The position numbers and the translations under genes were made by a program. This document shows, in pieces, positions 21,540 through 32,244 of a stretch of 64,000 nucleotides of DNA. The notes under the pieces are model-generated. The model had not been told where the DNA came from and did no database searches. It saw only the letters and a program-made list of their open reading frames with translations. The DNA comes from Argopecten irradians (Eukaryota > Mollusca > Bivalvia > Pectinida > Pectinidae), in NCBI RefSeq assembly GCF_041381155.1, contig NC_091144.1, positions 34,883,262 through 34,947,261 on the forward strand. Reading direction: 5' to 3'. The stretch's first letter is position 1. The number at the start of each line of letters is the position of its first letter.

Positions 21540-22150
21540 AGTGATCTGACCTAGGGGATCTGGTAACTGACAAAGGGTACAGTGTACTGCCTAGTGATCT
21601 GAATGACTGACCTAGGGGATCCACTGGACTGACTGGATACCGGTGCTGACTGGGATCCGGTAGACTAAACAAAGGGATTCAAAAAAATAGTAGAGTCTTT
21701 TTCTTCTTGTTTCTGACCTAGGGGAGATCGGTAGACTGACCTAGGGGATCCGGTAGACTGACCTAGGGGGATGACCTAGGAGATCCAGAAGACTGACCCA
21801 AGAGATACTATAGACTGACCTAGGGGATCTGGTAGACTGACCTTGGGGATACTACATATGTATATACTGACCTAGAGGATCCAGTAGACTGATCTAGGAG
21901 ACCCAGTAGACTGACCTAGGGGAGATGGTAGACCGACCTAGGGGAGCCGGTAGACTGTTCTTAGGGATACTATAGACTGTCCTAGGAGATCCAGTAGACT
22001 GACCCAAGAGATAATATAGACTGACCAAGGGGATCTGGTAGACTGACCAGGGGATCCAGTAGACTGACCTAGGAGATCCAGTAGACTGACCAAGGGGATC
22101 CGGTAGACTGACCTAGGGGATCCGGTAGACTAGGTAGACCTAGGAGATAT
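21540..22150. repeat. Minisatellite, ~22 bp units
   Basis: Around 25 imperfect copies of a unit like GTAGACTGACCTAGGGGATCC run for about 600 bp. Many contain the palindromes CCTAGG and GGATCC. One ~40 bp non-repeat insertion (near 21661-21715) breaks the array. Confidence 0.85.
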
Positions 22151-22847
22151 CTCTATTTATATTAAAGGGACATGAACCTAAATAAAACATGTAAATTTGA
22201 GTAAAATACATATTTAATACGTGTCAGATACCTTACTAAGTAATATATATCAGATCTATATCGATTGCTGAAGATGATGTTAAAACACCAAATAATGCAG
22301 GTTTTCTTGTTTAATTCTCCCAAACTTGACAGGGTTATCCCGCGGTTGTAAGGGAAAAGATAACTGTCTATTACGGGTGAGGAAAAGACAGTCAACACGC
22401 ACTTGACAATAACGTGACGTCATAATTATATGCAGTGATCATTTTCGACGACGTCATAATTTTGATGCATTACAACGTCGCTTTAATGACGATGCTTTCA
22501 AAATGTTTCTAAACAAATGAACTTTCACGTTTGTCGTTTAAGTATGTGAGAAAAATAATCAAACATAGGTTTGTCATGTGGACAGGGATATATCGATCCT
22601 CGTGAAAGATATTGGCCGTCAAAATATTTCACTCGAGTTGAGATATCCTTGTCCACATTTCAGACCTATGCAAGATTCTATCAATCTAGATTAACAGATA
22701 ATGTGTAGTTCGTTGTTTGTTCGTTTGCCGTAGTGATAATCAACTACCACACATAATTTAGAAAACGCTGAGAAAAATATGACGACCCGCTTAATGAAAA
22801 TTAGTAGTCTGTTTAGAATTGCACAGGTAAATGAATCCCAGTATTAA
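22151..22847. other. Unassigned DNA with several TGACGTCA-like sites
   Basis: It begins TTAAAGGGACATGAACC, which resembles one end of the TTAA elements but has no partner. ACGTCA/TGACGTC motifs occur near 22415-22495. No exon is visible. Confidence 0.3.
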
Positions 22848-22913
22848 AACGGCCCCACTGTAAAAACGGCCCCAGTCAGAACGGCATCAGTTAAAACGGC
22901 CCCGTAACAATAT
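22848..22913. repeat. Short tandem repeat, AAAACGGCCCC units
   Basis: Four imperfect copies of AAAACGGCCCCAGT-type units, 14-17 bp apart. Confidence 0.6.
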
Positions 22914-23198
22914 AAATATATGGTATTAAATTTTATATAATAATATTACATTATGTCTTGGTAATTAATACGTGTATTCATAAAATTATTTTTCATGGTA
23001 AACTATTATGTGCCAATGCATTTAGATGCATATCCATAATATATTACATATAAAATAAACAAAAAGTGGTAAATATAAAAAGTACATTTTATTTATTGAA
23101 TTTTATAAATTTTATTAGAGGGTGTCTGCCAACACTGAACCTGCCTCCGCAGTTTCACGTGTTGCCCAGCTCTTGCCACGTGGATGCCCCCTCTGCAA
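22914..23198. other. Unassigned AT-rich DNA
   Basis: No exon or repeat recognised. Confidence 0.3.
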
Positions 23199-23345
23199 GA
23201 TTTGTTTGTTTGTTTGATTAATTAACGTCCTATTAACAGCTATGGTCATATAAGGACGGCCTCCCATGTACATGCGGTGTGTTGCGTGTATGTTGCGTGT
23301 TTTGGGAGACTGCGGTATGTTATTTAGTAGCTGTATGATGATAAG
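23199..23345 (-). repeat. SINE-like fragment (3' half)
   Basis: It shows (GTTT)n, GATTAATTAACGTCCTATTA and the GGGAGACTGCGGTATGTT block, then ends. Confidence 0.7.
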
Positions 23346-23517
23346 CATAGTATTAACAGCAAGCTAGTAACATTTCGGACCCTACAAATTTCTCACGTTT
23401 GTTATACAGTTGTCCCTAGACTACTTTTATTGATATATTTCGAAAAAAATTGATTCTCTGGACTTTGATTTCATATTCGACTCGCTACGTTTCACGGTTT
23501 TTGGGCCTCAAATTATC

Positions 23518-23669
23518 TAAGGAATAATTTTATTTTTTGTTGTTTACTGGTTCATCAACTGCATTTGATGGACATATATTTTAAAAGTTAGCGCCTCATG
23601 TTGAAATATCTGTCCAACAAATGCAGTTCACACACCAGTAAAAAACAACAAATAAAAATCATTCCTTAT
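23518..23669. repeat. Palindromic repeat, copy 2
   Basis: It matches the copy at 18708-18868: TTGTTGTTTACTGG start, AACTGCATTTGATGGAC arm, complement on the right, and a shared right flank (CATTCCTTATATCTAC). The GC-rich centre of copy 1 is mostly missing here. Confidence 0.7.
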
Positions 23670-23887
23670 ATCTACTTTTTAACCGACTATTTCTTTTAAT
23701 TTTAATGTTCCGTTAAAATAAATCTTCGTGGCACCAATTTGTCTGCAATAAAATACGTTTAAACTAACAGAAAGTGCACAAAATATAGTGATATAATAAT
23801 ATTAAAAACATTACCTTTTTCATTCCATTCATGCAATATTTTTTTCAAATATTTTATTTTATGAAATATTATATTCCAATTGTTTAA
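23670..23887. other. Flank shared with palindromic repeat copy 1, then spacer
   Basis: The first ~65 bp match the region right of copy 1. The rest is AT-rich up to the TTAA at 23884-23887. Confidence 0.4.
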
Positions 23888-24112
23888 AGCGAATAGTCGG
23901 GCAAAGAAGGGCTAAAATCGGTAAAATGGTGTTAATATATCCAGTATAATTTCTTATGAAGTAGAAAAATAAAATCTCCCATCAAAATCGCTCTGTATGC
24001 GAATAAATTAATATTTATTATGGGAATCCTAATGCGTCCTCACGACCGGCTATCAGTGCAGTTCAATCTGAACGCATGCGCAACATCCACCACTCTCCTT
24101 AGTAAACAAAAC

Positions 24113-24229
24113 ATGGCTACCGTCGTTTTGAACCAAAAGGTTTCCGCCAAAACAACCAACAACCAACTGACTCACCTAAAATGCGAAAGGAAAGGCAATG
24201 GAGCAGCGACAATCCCAACAAATGACTCG
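24113..24229 (+). CDS. Possible first exon inside the 3.96 kb TTAA element
   Basis: An ATG in AACATGGCTACC lies about 40 bp after a GAACGCATGCGCAAC promoter-like site. The 39-codon frame, MATVVLNQKVSAKTTNNQLT and on, ends at CTCG|GTAAAC. No domain is recognised. It is kept because the similar element at 27851-28752 has the same arrangement: an ATGCGCA site, AACAAAATG, a short frame and a donor. Confidence 0.3.
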
Positions 24230-25009
24230 GTAAACATTACGATGTATGGAGAGTGTTAATACAACTTGTTATAGTGAAGAGAACAGTTCAAACGAGCACG
24301 CGGCTCCGGACCGCTACTGTACGTACCTAGGCCTACTACCCGGTACTCCCTGCTCAGCTGATTGTGAGTGAGTCTTCGTATTTTGATCATTATGTAAATA
24401 GTCCCTAGCAGTATTTTTTCATGAATGAGTGGTCACGTATGGTCACATGTTTCATACCTGTTCCCCAATCGCGTAAAACGTAACCCTGGGGTAAATAGCG
24501 GTTCTTTCGTGGGGGCCTCTTTAGGGGTAATGAATGCCCTGTATATTTATAAAATGTACCGTTGTAATGCATGTACAGTTAGAATGTAACCGCTAGTGCA
24601 TTATCAAGCTAAGATTTGTTTCAATTAATCTATAATATTATGCTACCGGTCAATTCATACAGTTCTGATGTATATATTTATAGATATTTAATTTGTAAAT
24701 TATTGTTCAGTACATGTTCTGGTAGTGTTATACACATACATTGTATGAAGGATTTACATTTTAGGTTAATTGGTAAAATTGTATTGTATATGTTCTGATA
24801 TACACATATACATATGTACATGTAGGTTTTAGCTTGTTCTTTAGTTTGTATATTTATTACAACTGTACCTGGTTCATGTGTATATGACAAACTTTACAGA
24901 GTTGAAATGTACTGCAGCCATGTATCATTTATAATTATTCTGAATTTTTGTTGGAACCCTAGATAATGAATTTTGTATCTTTTTTGAAACAATATTTGAT
25001 TCTATCAAA

Positions 25010-25411
25010 TGCATCAGTGACACTTTGGCCTTGAGTTGAGCGTTCGTTTCTGTGAGGAAGGCTCTGGGTTCTGTCCCCTGGCCGAGACACACCAAAGTCT
25101 ATAAAAGTGTTAGTTTCTGCTCCTGCTTAGCGTTCAGCATACAGGGAGTGGGACGACTGGTTCGCCCGTTGTCAGTATAATGTGACCGGGTGGGGTGTGT
25201 TGCTTGGTGTCTTCGGCGGCATGCTTCAGTGATATAACACTATAAAAAGGGCAACAGTTCCACTATACAAGAAGACACAACACGAACATACCGCAGTCTC
25301 CCAGTACACTCACCTCGCACAACATACACGCAACACACTGCATACATGGGAGGCCGTCCTTACATGACCATAGCTGTTAATAGGACGTTAATAAATCAAA
25401 CAAACAAACAA
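25010..25411 (+). repeat. SINE-like element, near full length with tRNA-like head
   Basis: Starts in the ACTTTGGCCTTGAGTTGAGC block, has a box B-like GGTTCTGTCCC near 25067, runs through the CACCCGGTCA-complement core and ends GTTAATAGGACGTTAATAAA with a (CAAA)n tail near 25411. This copy best shows the pol III-like orientation of the family. Confidence 0.8.
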
Positions 25412-26262
25412 TCAAAACATCAGTGACACATTCTCAACTTATAAAATGTTTTCTCTAAAATAAAAAAAATAAAAAACCTGTAGAATGAACCTACATTTAT
25501 TCATTTATATATATTTGAAATTGATCATTTCAATTTTTGTCATATTCAACAGATATAAAAATTGTTGGTTCTTTTTTTTCAGGCACCATGCATGCATAGT
25601 GACATGAATACAGAAAGTTCATCCCTTGGACCTGTATACATGTGCATGTACATACATACAATTAGCATCATATGAAGACTGAAGAATGTTGATTTGAGTG
25701 CTCTTGAAAGTAAACTTTACCAATATGGACCTAGAAGATCATGAACAGAACATTTAAACAGTATTAATTTATTAAATGTTCCTTTCATCTGTAATCATTA
25801 AATAAAATTATGATGCAATACTTTTTCATTGTTTAACTTTGTAGAAATATTTGTTTATATTAGTCCTCTAGATCCAGTGATTATAATTCTTGCATCCATA
25901 TGCCTGCCCATTTGTTTGTCAGGGCTTGTGAGATAGCTTTTCAATTACTTTTAAAATATAAGGATTTTTTTTATATATAGCAATATAGATACCATTGTCT
26001 TAGGATTTCTAAATTCTACTTTACAAGAGAGTAGACTCAACATATAAATAAAACCATAAAACTAGCAAGTTATCTGAAATGTTACAAATCTTTTTGTCTG
26101 AACCAAATTTCACATTTATTGTCTATGTGTAACTTGTACATAGACCATTTATGTATTAATACTGTAGTAACAGTGATTACAAACACATAGACTAAAATGT
26201 AGTATGTAGTACTATGTACATCTGTCTTTGATTTGAGTTCTAAACAAAAAAAAGTGGTACCT

Positions 26263-26514
26263 ATTGGGAAGTTGTGACTTGGGCGGGGGGTTGAAATACA
26301 GAAGAAATAGCTACACATGGAAAAAAGAAAGATATACAGTACCATATGGATTCAAAGTTGCTCCAAAATCAATGAGACTAAATAACCAAAAAAAGCCATG
26401 TAAACCCCAAATATGCAATGAACCGATCAATGATAAAGCACCCTTCCTATTCCAGTTATCTGTAGCTATTTCTTCTATATTTCAACCCCCCACTCAAGTT
26501 ACAACTTCCCAACC
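26263..26514. repeat. Inverted repeat, ~53 bp arms
   Basis: The left arm (26263-26315) has GGGAAGTTGTGACTTGGGC and GAAGAAATAGCTACA. The right arm (26461-26514) is the complement with about six differences. The spacer is ~145 bp. Confidence 0.75.
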
Positions 26515-27850
26515 TCATGATTTTCTGTCTTTTAGCCCCCCCCCCCCCCCCCAACACACACATTCCTGATTGATTGTCATGTTATTTCAGGTTCCTATTC
26601 AGGTATTATTCCTTAAAACCAAAAAGGGTATACACACTGTGTACTCTCAAAGGTAGGGAACCACTTCATTCAAAAATGGAATTTACAATTTCATCTTAAT
26701 TTTGAAATTTTCAATTTAATTATTAATTACTGGACTATTAAAACAGTATAGAACCCCTCGGCTACAGACAAAGTACTGTGGTACACATTTCTCTTAATTA
26801 ATTACTTTTCTTCCAACTCAATCATCTTTTTCTCCAGAGCACAAAAAAAAAACAGGAAACAACAGAAAAGGAAAGTAACATACATGTAGGCCTATATGTT
26901 TTCTGGAAATATATATGATGTGTTAATTCTCACAGCATAGGCCTACATGAATGTGAATAATTAAATATTATCAATGTTTGAGAGAATTTCCTAGTTGTAA
27001 TTCTATAGCAGCTACATGGAATGTACGTTTACATATATACATTGTACAATACATATACATTATAAAAGTTTCTTTCCTTCCAGCTGGACATTCATGTCAT
27101 CTCTCTCCAGAACTCAAATATTGTTTACAAAAAAAACCAGAGACATAGATAATTTAATTAAATCTCTGCAAAAAACTACACGAATAATTGAACACATATA
27201 TTGTACTTGTAAAATATCTATGTATGAGCTAATTTATTTTCACATCTTTGACAGCTACATGCATGGAAGTTGTATGGAACGTTTTCGTGTGGTTTTAAAT
27301 GGGAAATTATGTTACGATTATTTGTATTTAACCAGAGATTTAAATATCATTACTATTGAAATCTCTGATTTAACCTTCATGATTCGTTTGATGTAAAATA
27401 CGACGAATGCGATGCTGCAATAATTGCCTCTTGTCGGGGCCCCATCTCTGCATCGGCCGAATATTTGTGTCGATTTCCATGTATAAAGATGCTTTTATCG
27501 AAAAATGATTACAAAGCATTGTCATTAATGTAAGAATACTTCATTTGCATCAAATGTATCATCTCAAAACAACAATTTACATACCGCATTAGTGGTTTAT
27601 CACACGAAACGAAACCGACACGACCGAGAAACACATGTCCATGTTGACATTTCCACGCAGCCTCGTTTTCAAAGAGTTTGGCAATTTATATTTAGAACTG
27701 TGCTAAATTTACACGGGGCTTCCCCAAAATTTCAATGGTCAAAACTGGACACCGTAAGCAGAACTTGACCATCATTATGGTATACAATGACTTTTGGAAG
27801 GCCAAAGAACGCATTTAGACTGGTTTCCTTTGCCCGACTATTCACTTTAA

Positions 27851-28752
27851 AGGTAGGTTTCGCCCAACCAAATATTTTTTTTTGTCAAATCCGATAAGCG
27901 AAAAACATTTTAAAAAATACATCAATTTAATTTCTAAATGCGTATGATATTGAACAAATGTATCTTGAATACAAAATTGAAGGAAATCCTTGATTTATCA
28001 CGATGTCAGGCTGACAGGATAACATTCAAATGAAGCTGCGATGGATTGTGTTGTCGAAGCTTGGCTCATGCGCATTGTTTCGCACTAAACATAAACAAAA
28101 TGGGTGAATATAAGCCTGTGAAGAAAAAAATGTATCTGAATCGGCAACAAAGAGGAGGAAATTAGAATGGAATCGGTAGCACCCTAGGATATCTCTAGGG
28201 AATGAAATTCAGAGATGGCATGTAGCAATAGAAGAAACAGAAGCCACATCTCAAGCGGAACTCGCCCGATTCTATTGGGACTCATGTTGCACATGGTGAG
28301 TTAAATTTCAAAACATATGCTAGAGCACATACAGCAGCAGACTAACAACATAAATGTTTGATGTACTAAGCTAGCGAGCGTATATATATATGTAAGTAAC
28401 TTGAAGTGTTCTATATATATTATGTATAAACAATCCATCGCACTTCGACTTGTTTTTTTTTTTTTTTTGACTAAACATGCCGTGACAAGACTATCACTTC
28501 TAACCGACATTTTGTTGCACGCTTCCGTTTGTTGATGCGGCCTCGTGTTGGTAAAAAAAATTACGCCATGTTCCATGTAAAGCTTGACTTCGCTCTATTT
28601 TTAGAGGAGTATTTTCCTGGTCAAGCTAGGCAATGACCACCCATATTCTTCGTTGTATGCATCGAAAATGAACTGAAGATTATATCTATGTACAGGATAA
28701 ATTTCAATTTCGTATTCTTTATATACAGTATTTCATTGGGCGAGACCTACCT
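27851..28752. mobile_element. 902 bp TTAA-flanked element with AG...CT ends
   Basis: The left end AGGTAGGTTTCGCCCAA follows TTAA at 27847-27850. The right end is its complement with one difference (AGGTAGGTCTCGCCCAA), before TTAA at 28753-28756. It abuts the 3.96 kb element and they share one TTAA. Inside lies an ATGCGCA promoter-like site and an exon-like stretch (28100-28295). Confidence 0.75.
28100..28295 (+). pseudogene. First-exon-like coding remnant in the 902 bp element
   Basis: After CATGCGCATTG and AACAAAATG the frame reads MGEYKPVKKKMYLNRQQRGG and stops. In another frame RWHVAIEETEATSQAELARF and YWDSCCTW follow up to a good donor (ATG|GTGAGT). The second part resembles RW..L......D..LA.fLLD.y segments that I recall at the start of many mollusc zinc-finger-like and transposon-derived proteins. 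Stops and a frame change lie between the two parts. It looks like the 5' remnant of a longer parent gene in an internally deleted element. Confidence 0.4.
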
Positions 28753-28756
28753 TTAA

Positions 28757-29491
28757 TATTGACTATTGCTAAAATTGTTTTGAAGTTTTGACAACGTGGG
28801 GTACGACAGAGTGACCCTCTGTGTCCGTATATTCTTCATGTAGAACTCCTTAGATCGGCTTTAAAAATCAACCAAAGTGGTATTACCATAAACATTTTTT
28901 TAGTAAACCAATTTGCAGTTGACACATCACTTAAATTATCTTATAACCTAGTTTCTCTTTAAACAAGATTAAACATGTTAAAAGCTTTTACATGTCTTTC
29001 AAATAAATCCTGAAAAAAGTTATATGGATTGAGACAAGATAGGTTATGTGACAAAAACACATTCACTGAACGAAAGCCAGATAAAATAAATAGAAATATT
29101 ATTATCTATTGCTTGCAATTACATGGGTGATGTATATTATATTATATTTCAGAAACTTTTTTTTATTTTAAAATTGAATTGTAAAGCAAGAAGGCCAGAT
29201 TTTTGAAGAGTCATTTTCTTATATTTACGTATATGTATTTGATGATTTAGAAGGAAACATTGAAAAATAATGTCAGAGTACTACATCTTATACTTTAAAT
29301 TAAGGTTATTTTGTACAAACTACATGTTTAAGCTTTGCTTGCCTACTGTATAAAGTTATGATTGGTACGAGTCTTATCAATGTATTGCATTACCAAGGAT
29401 AATCATGTCGGCATTGGGTTTTTTTCTGCAATGAACATGATTTAGTAAAAATGTTACTGTATATCTACTGTTCTACTGTTCATCCTCGGAT
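28757..29491. other. Unassigned AT-rich DNA
   Basis: No exon or repeat recognised. Confidence 0.4.
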
Positions 29492-29833
29492 ATACCGCAG
29501 TCTTCCAAAACACGCAATATGCATTGCATAGACGTTACATACATGGGAGGCCTTCCTTACATGACCATAGCTGTTAAAGTTTTATGTGCCGTATTTTGCA
29601 TATACAGGAATCAAGATGAGCCTTTAATATGTTATTTAGTAACAAAAGTTACCAACATTTTGAGAATTGCAGCATTTTCAATGCATTGGTTTTGATTTTA
29701 CAAGTACAAATAAGAACTGGAAATGATTTTAATGCTAACATTATTATATTCACTTCTATAGTACATAGTTTTCGCCCAGCTACGGCATAAATCACTTTAA
29801 TAGGACTTTAATTAATTAAATAAACAAACAATC
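29492..29833 (+). repeat. SINE-like fragment split by a TTAA MITE
   Basis: ATACCGCAGTCTTCC to AGCTGTTAA lies at 29492-29577. The rest, TAATAGGACTTTAATTAATT and the CAAA-type tail, resumes at 29798. The gap is the MITE at 29578-29796. Confidence 0.7.
29578..29796. mobile_element. 219 bp MITE with TTAA target duplication
   Basis: TTAA occurs at 29574-29577 and 29797-29800. The empty site, GCTGTTAATAGG, is seen in other SINE-like copies. The ends are imperfect inverted repeats: AGTTTTATGTGCCGTA on the left and AGTGATTTATGCCGTA on the right complement, 12 of 16 bases alike. This fits the AG...CT, TTAA pattern of the larger elements nearby. Confidence 0.8.
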
Positions 29834-30479
29834 CTCGGAATGTTCTGTATGTGATCATGACGTCACGGTAAATAAAATTAAGTAGGTCATATTTGTTTGA
29901 TATATTGTTTTGGCTATTTATTGTACTGAAGCGTGAATGCTCTTTCATTTTTTTTATTTCACGTACTTTATGAGGTGATATAGTATTGCCTTTTTGAACT
30001 GTTATGGAACCTAGAAATTAGTGAAGAGTTCAGAATTTGGAGCAGATCGTTTTCAGTGTCAGAAACATATCTTTCTGGTGTCGATTGAATATATTCTGAG
30101 AGAGAATGGAGAAATGTTTTAATTATTAGAGTAAATGTCTATATATATGTTTTTAAAAGTTGTTATTTTTGTTGAGCAAATTCCAATTTTTGTGTCGGAA
30201 ATGAAGTGCGTTTTAAGAACAAATCATTTAAATTATGAACAACTATTCCATGCATTACTACTTAAAGAACGCCTTTTTTAATCTCTATTTATATAGATAT
30301 TTGAACGATAATCTACTTCCCGACAAATAATCATCAACCATTTTAACCAAGTTCAAGTTCGGGATATGTGCGTCAATTTTATCAAAATCACCTAACGGCT
30401 AATCGTACAGCTAGATGTAACGCTGAATAAATAACCAATTTTGAGTTGACAGTTTATTGTAGGAATACGAAAAGCATGC
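29834..30479. other. Unassigned AT-rich DNA
   Basis: No exon or repeat recognised. Confidence 0.4.
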
Positions 30480-30640
30480 AATCCGATGACGTCACACATC
30501 CGATTTTAGGAGTGGTTTGTCCTGCATCTGCATACAGCGAACGAAGAACAGCAGTATGACGTCATTCGATTAATAATGACGATAAGAACAATTTGTGACG
30601 TGACACTGAGAATAAGAAGTTCGAGTCCAAGGTGAAAATC
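30480..30640. promoter_or_regulatory. Cluster of CRE-like TGACGTCA sites
   Basis: GATGACGTCACAC, TATGACGTCATTC, AATGACGATAAG and TGTGACGTGACAC occur within 160 bp. They match the CREB/ATF motif on sight. No gene start is tied to them; the fucosyltransferase gene ends ~330 bp away and points this way. Confidence 0.3.
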
Positions 30641-30803
30641 TCGCCTAATTAGTAGTCCGGAACGTCAACTGGAATATCAATTTTATTATCCCACACAAAA
30701 CATTTATAAAACGGCCTGGGAGTGGAATAACGCGACGTATTGTGTTCCCTTTTACCTATCGTCGAGTTGTTTTTAATCGGTTTTCATCGTTCTGACGTAT
30801 CAA

Positions 30804-30868
30804 AATTATATATCCCGGTTATCACAATTATATGTTCCGGTTATCACAATTTATATATTCCGGTTCAG
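30804..30868. repeat. Short tandem repeat, ~22 bp units
   Basis: Three copies of a CCGGTTATCACAATTATAT-type unit. Confidence 0.6.
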
Positions 30869-30972
30869 GTTCGTTTAGTCTATACAGGAAAAAAATCCTG
30901 AGTACACACACGCAACTAAGGCAGTTATTGTGACGTTTTCTCATCATAGTCCTCACCCAGTAAAGGTTTGAC

Positions 30973-32241
30973 CTAAGGAGTCAGATCCGATGCATTATGG
31001 CATGCTTGTTTTCCGTTTGGGTTTATGTGCCAAGCTGCTACGTCACGGTAAACACGGCGGTGTTTCTCCGGATTGTTTAGTCTTTCACAAATACTACAAA
31101 ATGCAGCGTTCCATTAAAAAAACATGTCTTCTGTTTCGTAATATTGCTTCCATTTAAAATATTCCAAATAAGCGGTCTTGTTGTTAGCTAACGTCTTCAT
31201 ATGTTGAGCAAGTTCTTTCACAGATTTGTAGTCGTTTTGTGTTAAGGTAGGAATGAGGGGGGTGAAATATGGTTCTGTTACTGCCATCTCGTATTACTGG
31301 CACTATTGGATGCTGCATGACACGATGTTGAGATTTTTCTGTCGTGTAATCCCAACAAAGGGCATTTTCAAATGAAAGAAAAAACTTATACTTTGAAGAA
31401 CTGAAACGAAGCAATCTGGTTCAAGACTCCCTGATATATTAAAGCATGCACGATAGCGAAGATCGTTGTCACATTCCTTCAATTTAGTTCCGCATGATCC
31501 AAATATGTCAACTTGGATACCATGAGACTGTAAAAGTTTGATAAATTCATGTCTCTTGCTACGTGCTTTACAGTTACTTATAAACGCCACAGCCATCTTG
31601 TTCTTCTTAGCATAAATTTCATCCAAATCTTTCTGGTTGTATTTGGGTTTACTGCTTTTTCTAAAGTAGCCATGTTCGAGTGTAAAGTCAGCATCGCGGC
31701 GATATGACATGGTCCAGTTCACTTTATTCTTCAGGGCGTAAAAGCACTTTTTTTGGAAATAGAGTAAGTTGGACTTTCAAATTCAGTAAATATCCAAACT
31801 TGACCTGGAGTTTTCTTTGGAGGGCAGTATCGCATGGCCCTTGGCTTAAAGATAACGGCATCTACTTTGTCCATGGATATGTTTTTGTTTTTAGTTACAA
31901 TACAATCGGATACCGGACAGTTTTCAAATTTCTTTCCTGTTCCCCACGTATCAACTACCCAATCATCAAACACGTGGAAGAATTCTGGATTGTAGAAGTA
32001 AATGTTCTTCTTTTTCCGAATTAAACTGTTGGCTAGATAGTGAGTCGATGTGGAATTTCCTATTGTAATATTTCTTACATATGAAATATATCCCTGATGG
32101 ATTATAGAAACAGTTTCCTTTGGCGAAATGTCCAATCTATCAATGTACTTTAATAAAGCCAATCCGATGATAATGATGCTGATACATAATGTAATAGCTA
32201 CAAAACGTCTGGGGGTAAATTGATGCCAAAGCGTCATTTTT
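30973..32241 (-). pseudogene. Alpha-1,3-fucosyltransferase (GT10), single coding exon, frame-broken
   Basis: A type II Golgi enzyme that would transfer fucose from GDP-fucose to N-acetylglucosamine in glycans. From ATG at 32237 it reads a short tail, a membrane anchor at residues ~10-30 (FVAITLCISIIIIGLALLKY), a stem, WIFTEFESPTYS, then NWTMSYRRDAD, IFGSCG, the GT10 donor motif YKFFLSFENALCWDYTTEK, VPVI, and near the end WNAAFCSICERLNNP, with TAG at 30973-30975. The order and length (~415 residues) fit GT10. An acceptor, TTTTTTTCAG, lies just before the ATG (AG at 32242-32243), so a 5' exon lies upstream. Frame breaks: one base missing near an A run at 31748-31754, one missing near 31410-31416, one extra near 31235-31238, and a TAA at 31114-31116. 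All domain motifs are otherwise well kept, so recent loss or sequence errors in homopolymers are both possible. Confidence 0.85.
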
Positions 32242-32244
32242 CTG

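Larger units (their letters stand above)
23888..27846. mobile_element. 3.96 kb TTAA-flanked element with AG...CT ends
   Basis: The left end reads AGCGAATAGTCGGGCAAAG after TTAA (23884-23887). The right end, on the complement, reads AGTGAATAGTCGGGCAAAG before TTAA (27847-27850), so 18 of 19 bases agree. TTAA target duplications are used by piggyBac and Kolobok elements; AG termini would fit Kolobok better. Inside are an NRF1-like ACGCATGCGCA site, a possible first exon (24113-24229), a SINE-like copy (25010-25411) and an inverted repeat (26263-26514). No transposase frame is visible, so it is either non-autonomous or its coding exons are decayed. Two unrelated repeats could mimic this, but the matching TTAA and ends make that less likely. 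Confidence 0.65.

Noticed and set aside
21540-22150. Considered a CRISPR-like array
   Set aside because: Units are directly adjacent and imperfect with no unique spacers, in a eukaryotic genome: a minisatellite.
22161-22180. TTAAAGGGACATGAACC as another TTAA element end
   Set aside because: No complementary partner end was found within the window.
27016-27396. 126-codon plus-strand frame in the 3.96 kb TTAA element, considered as a transposase piece
   Set aside because: No DDE or zinc-finger motif; composition AT-driven.
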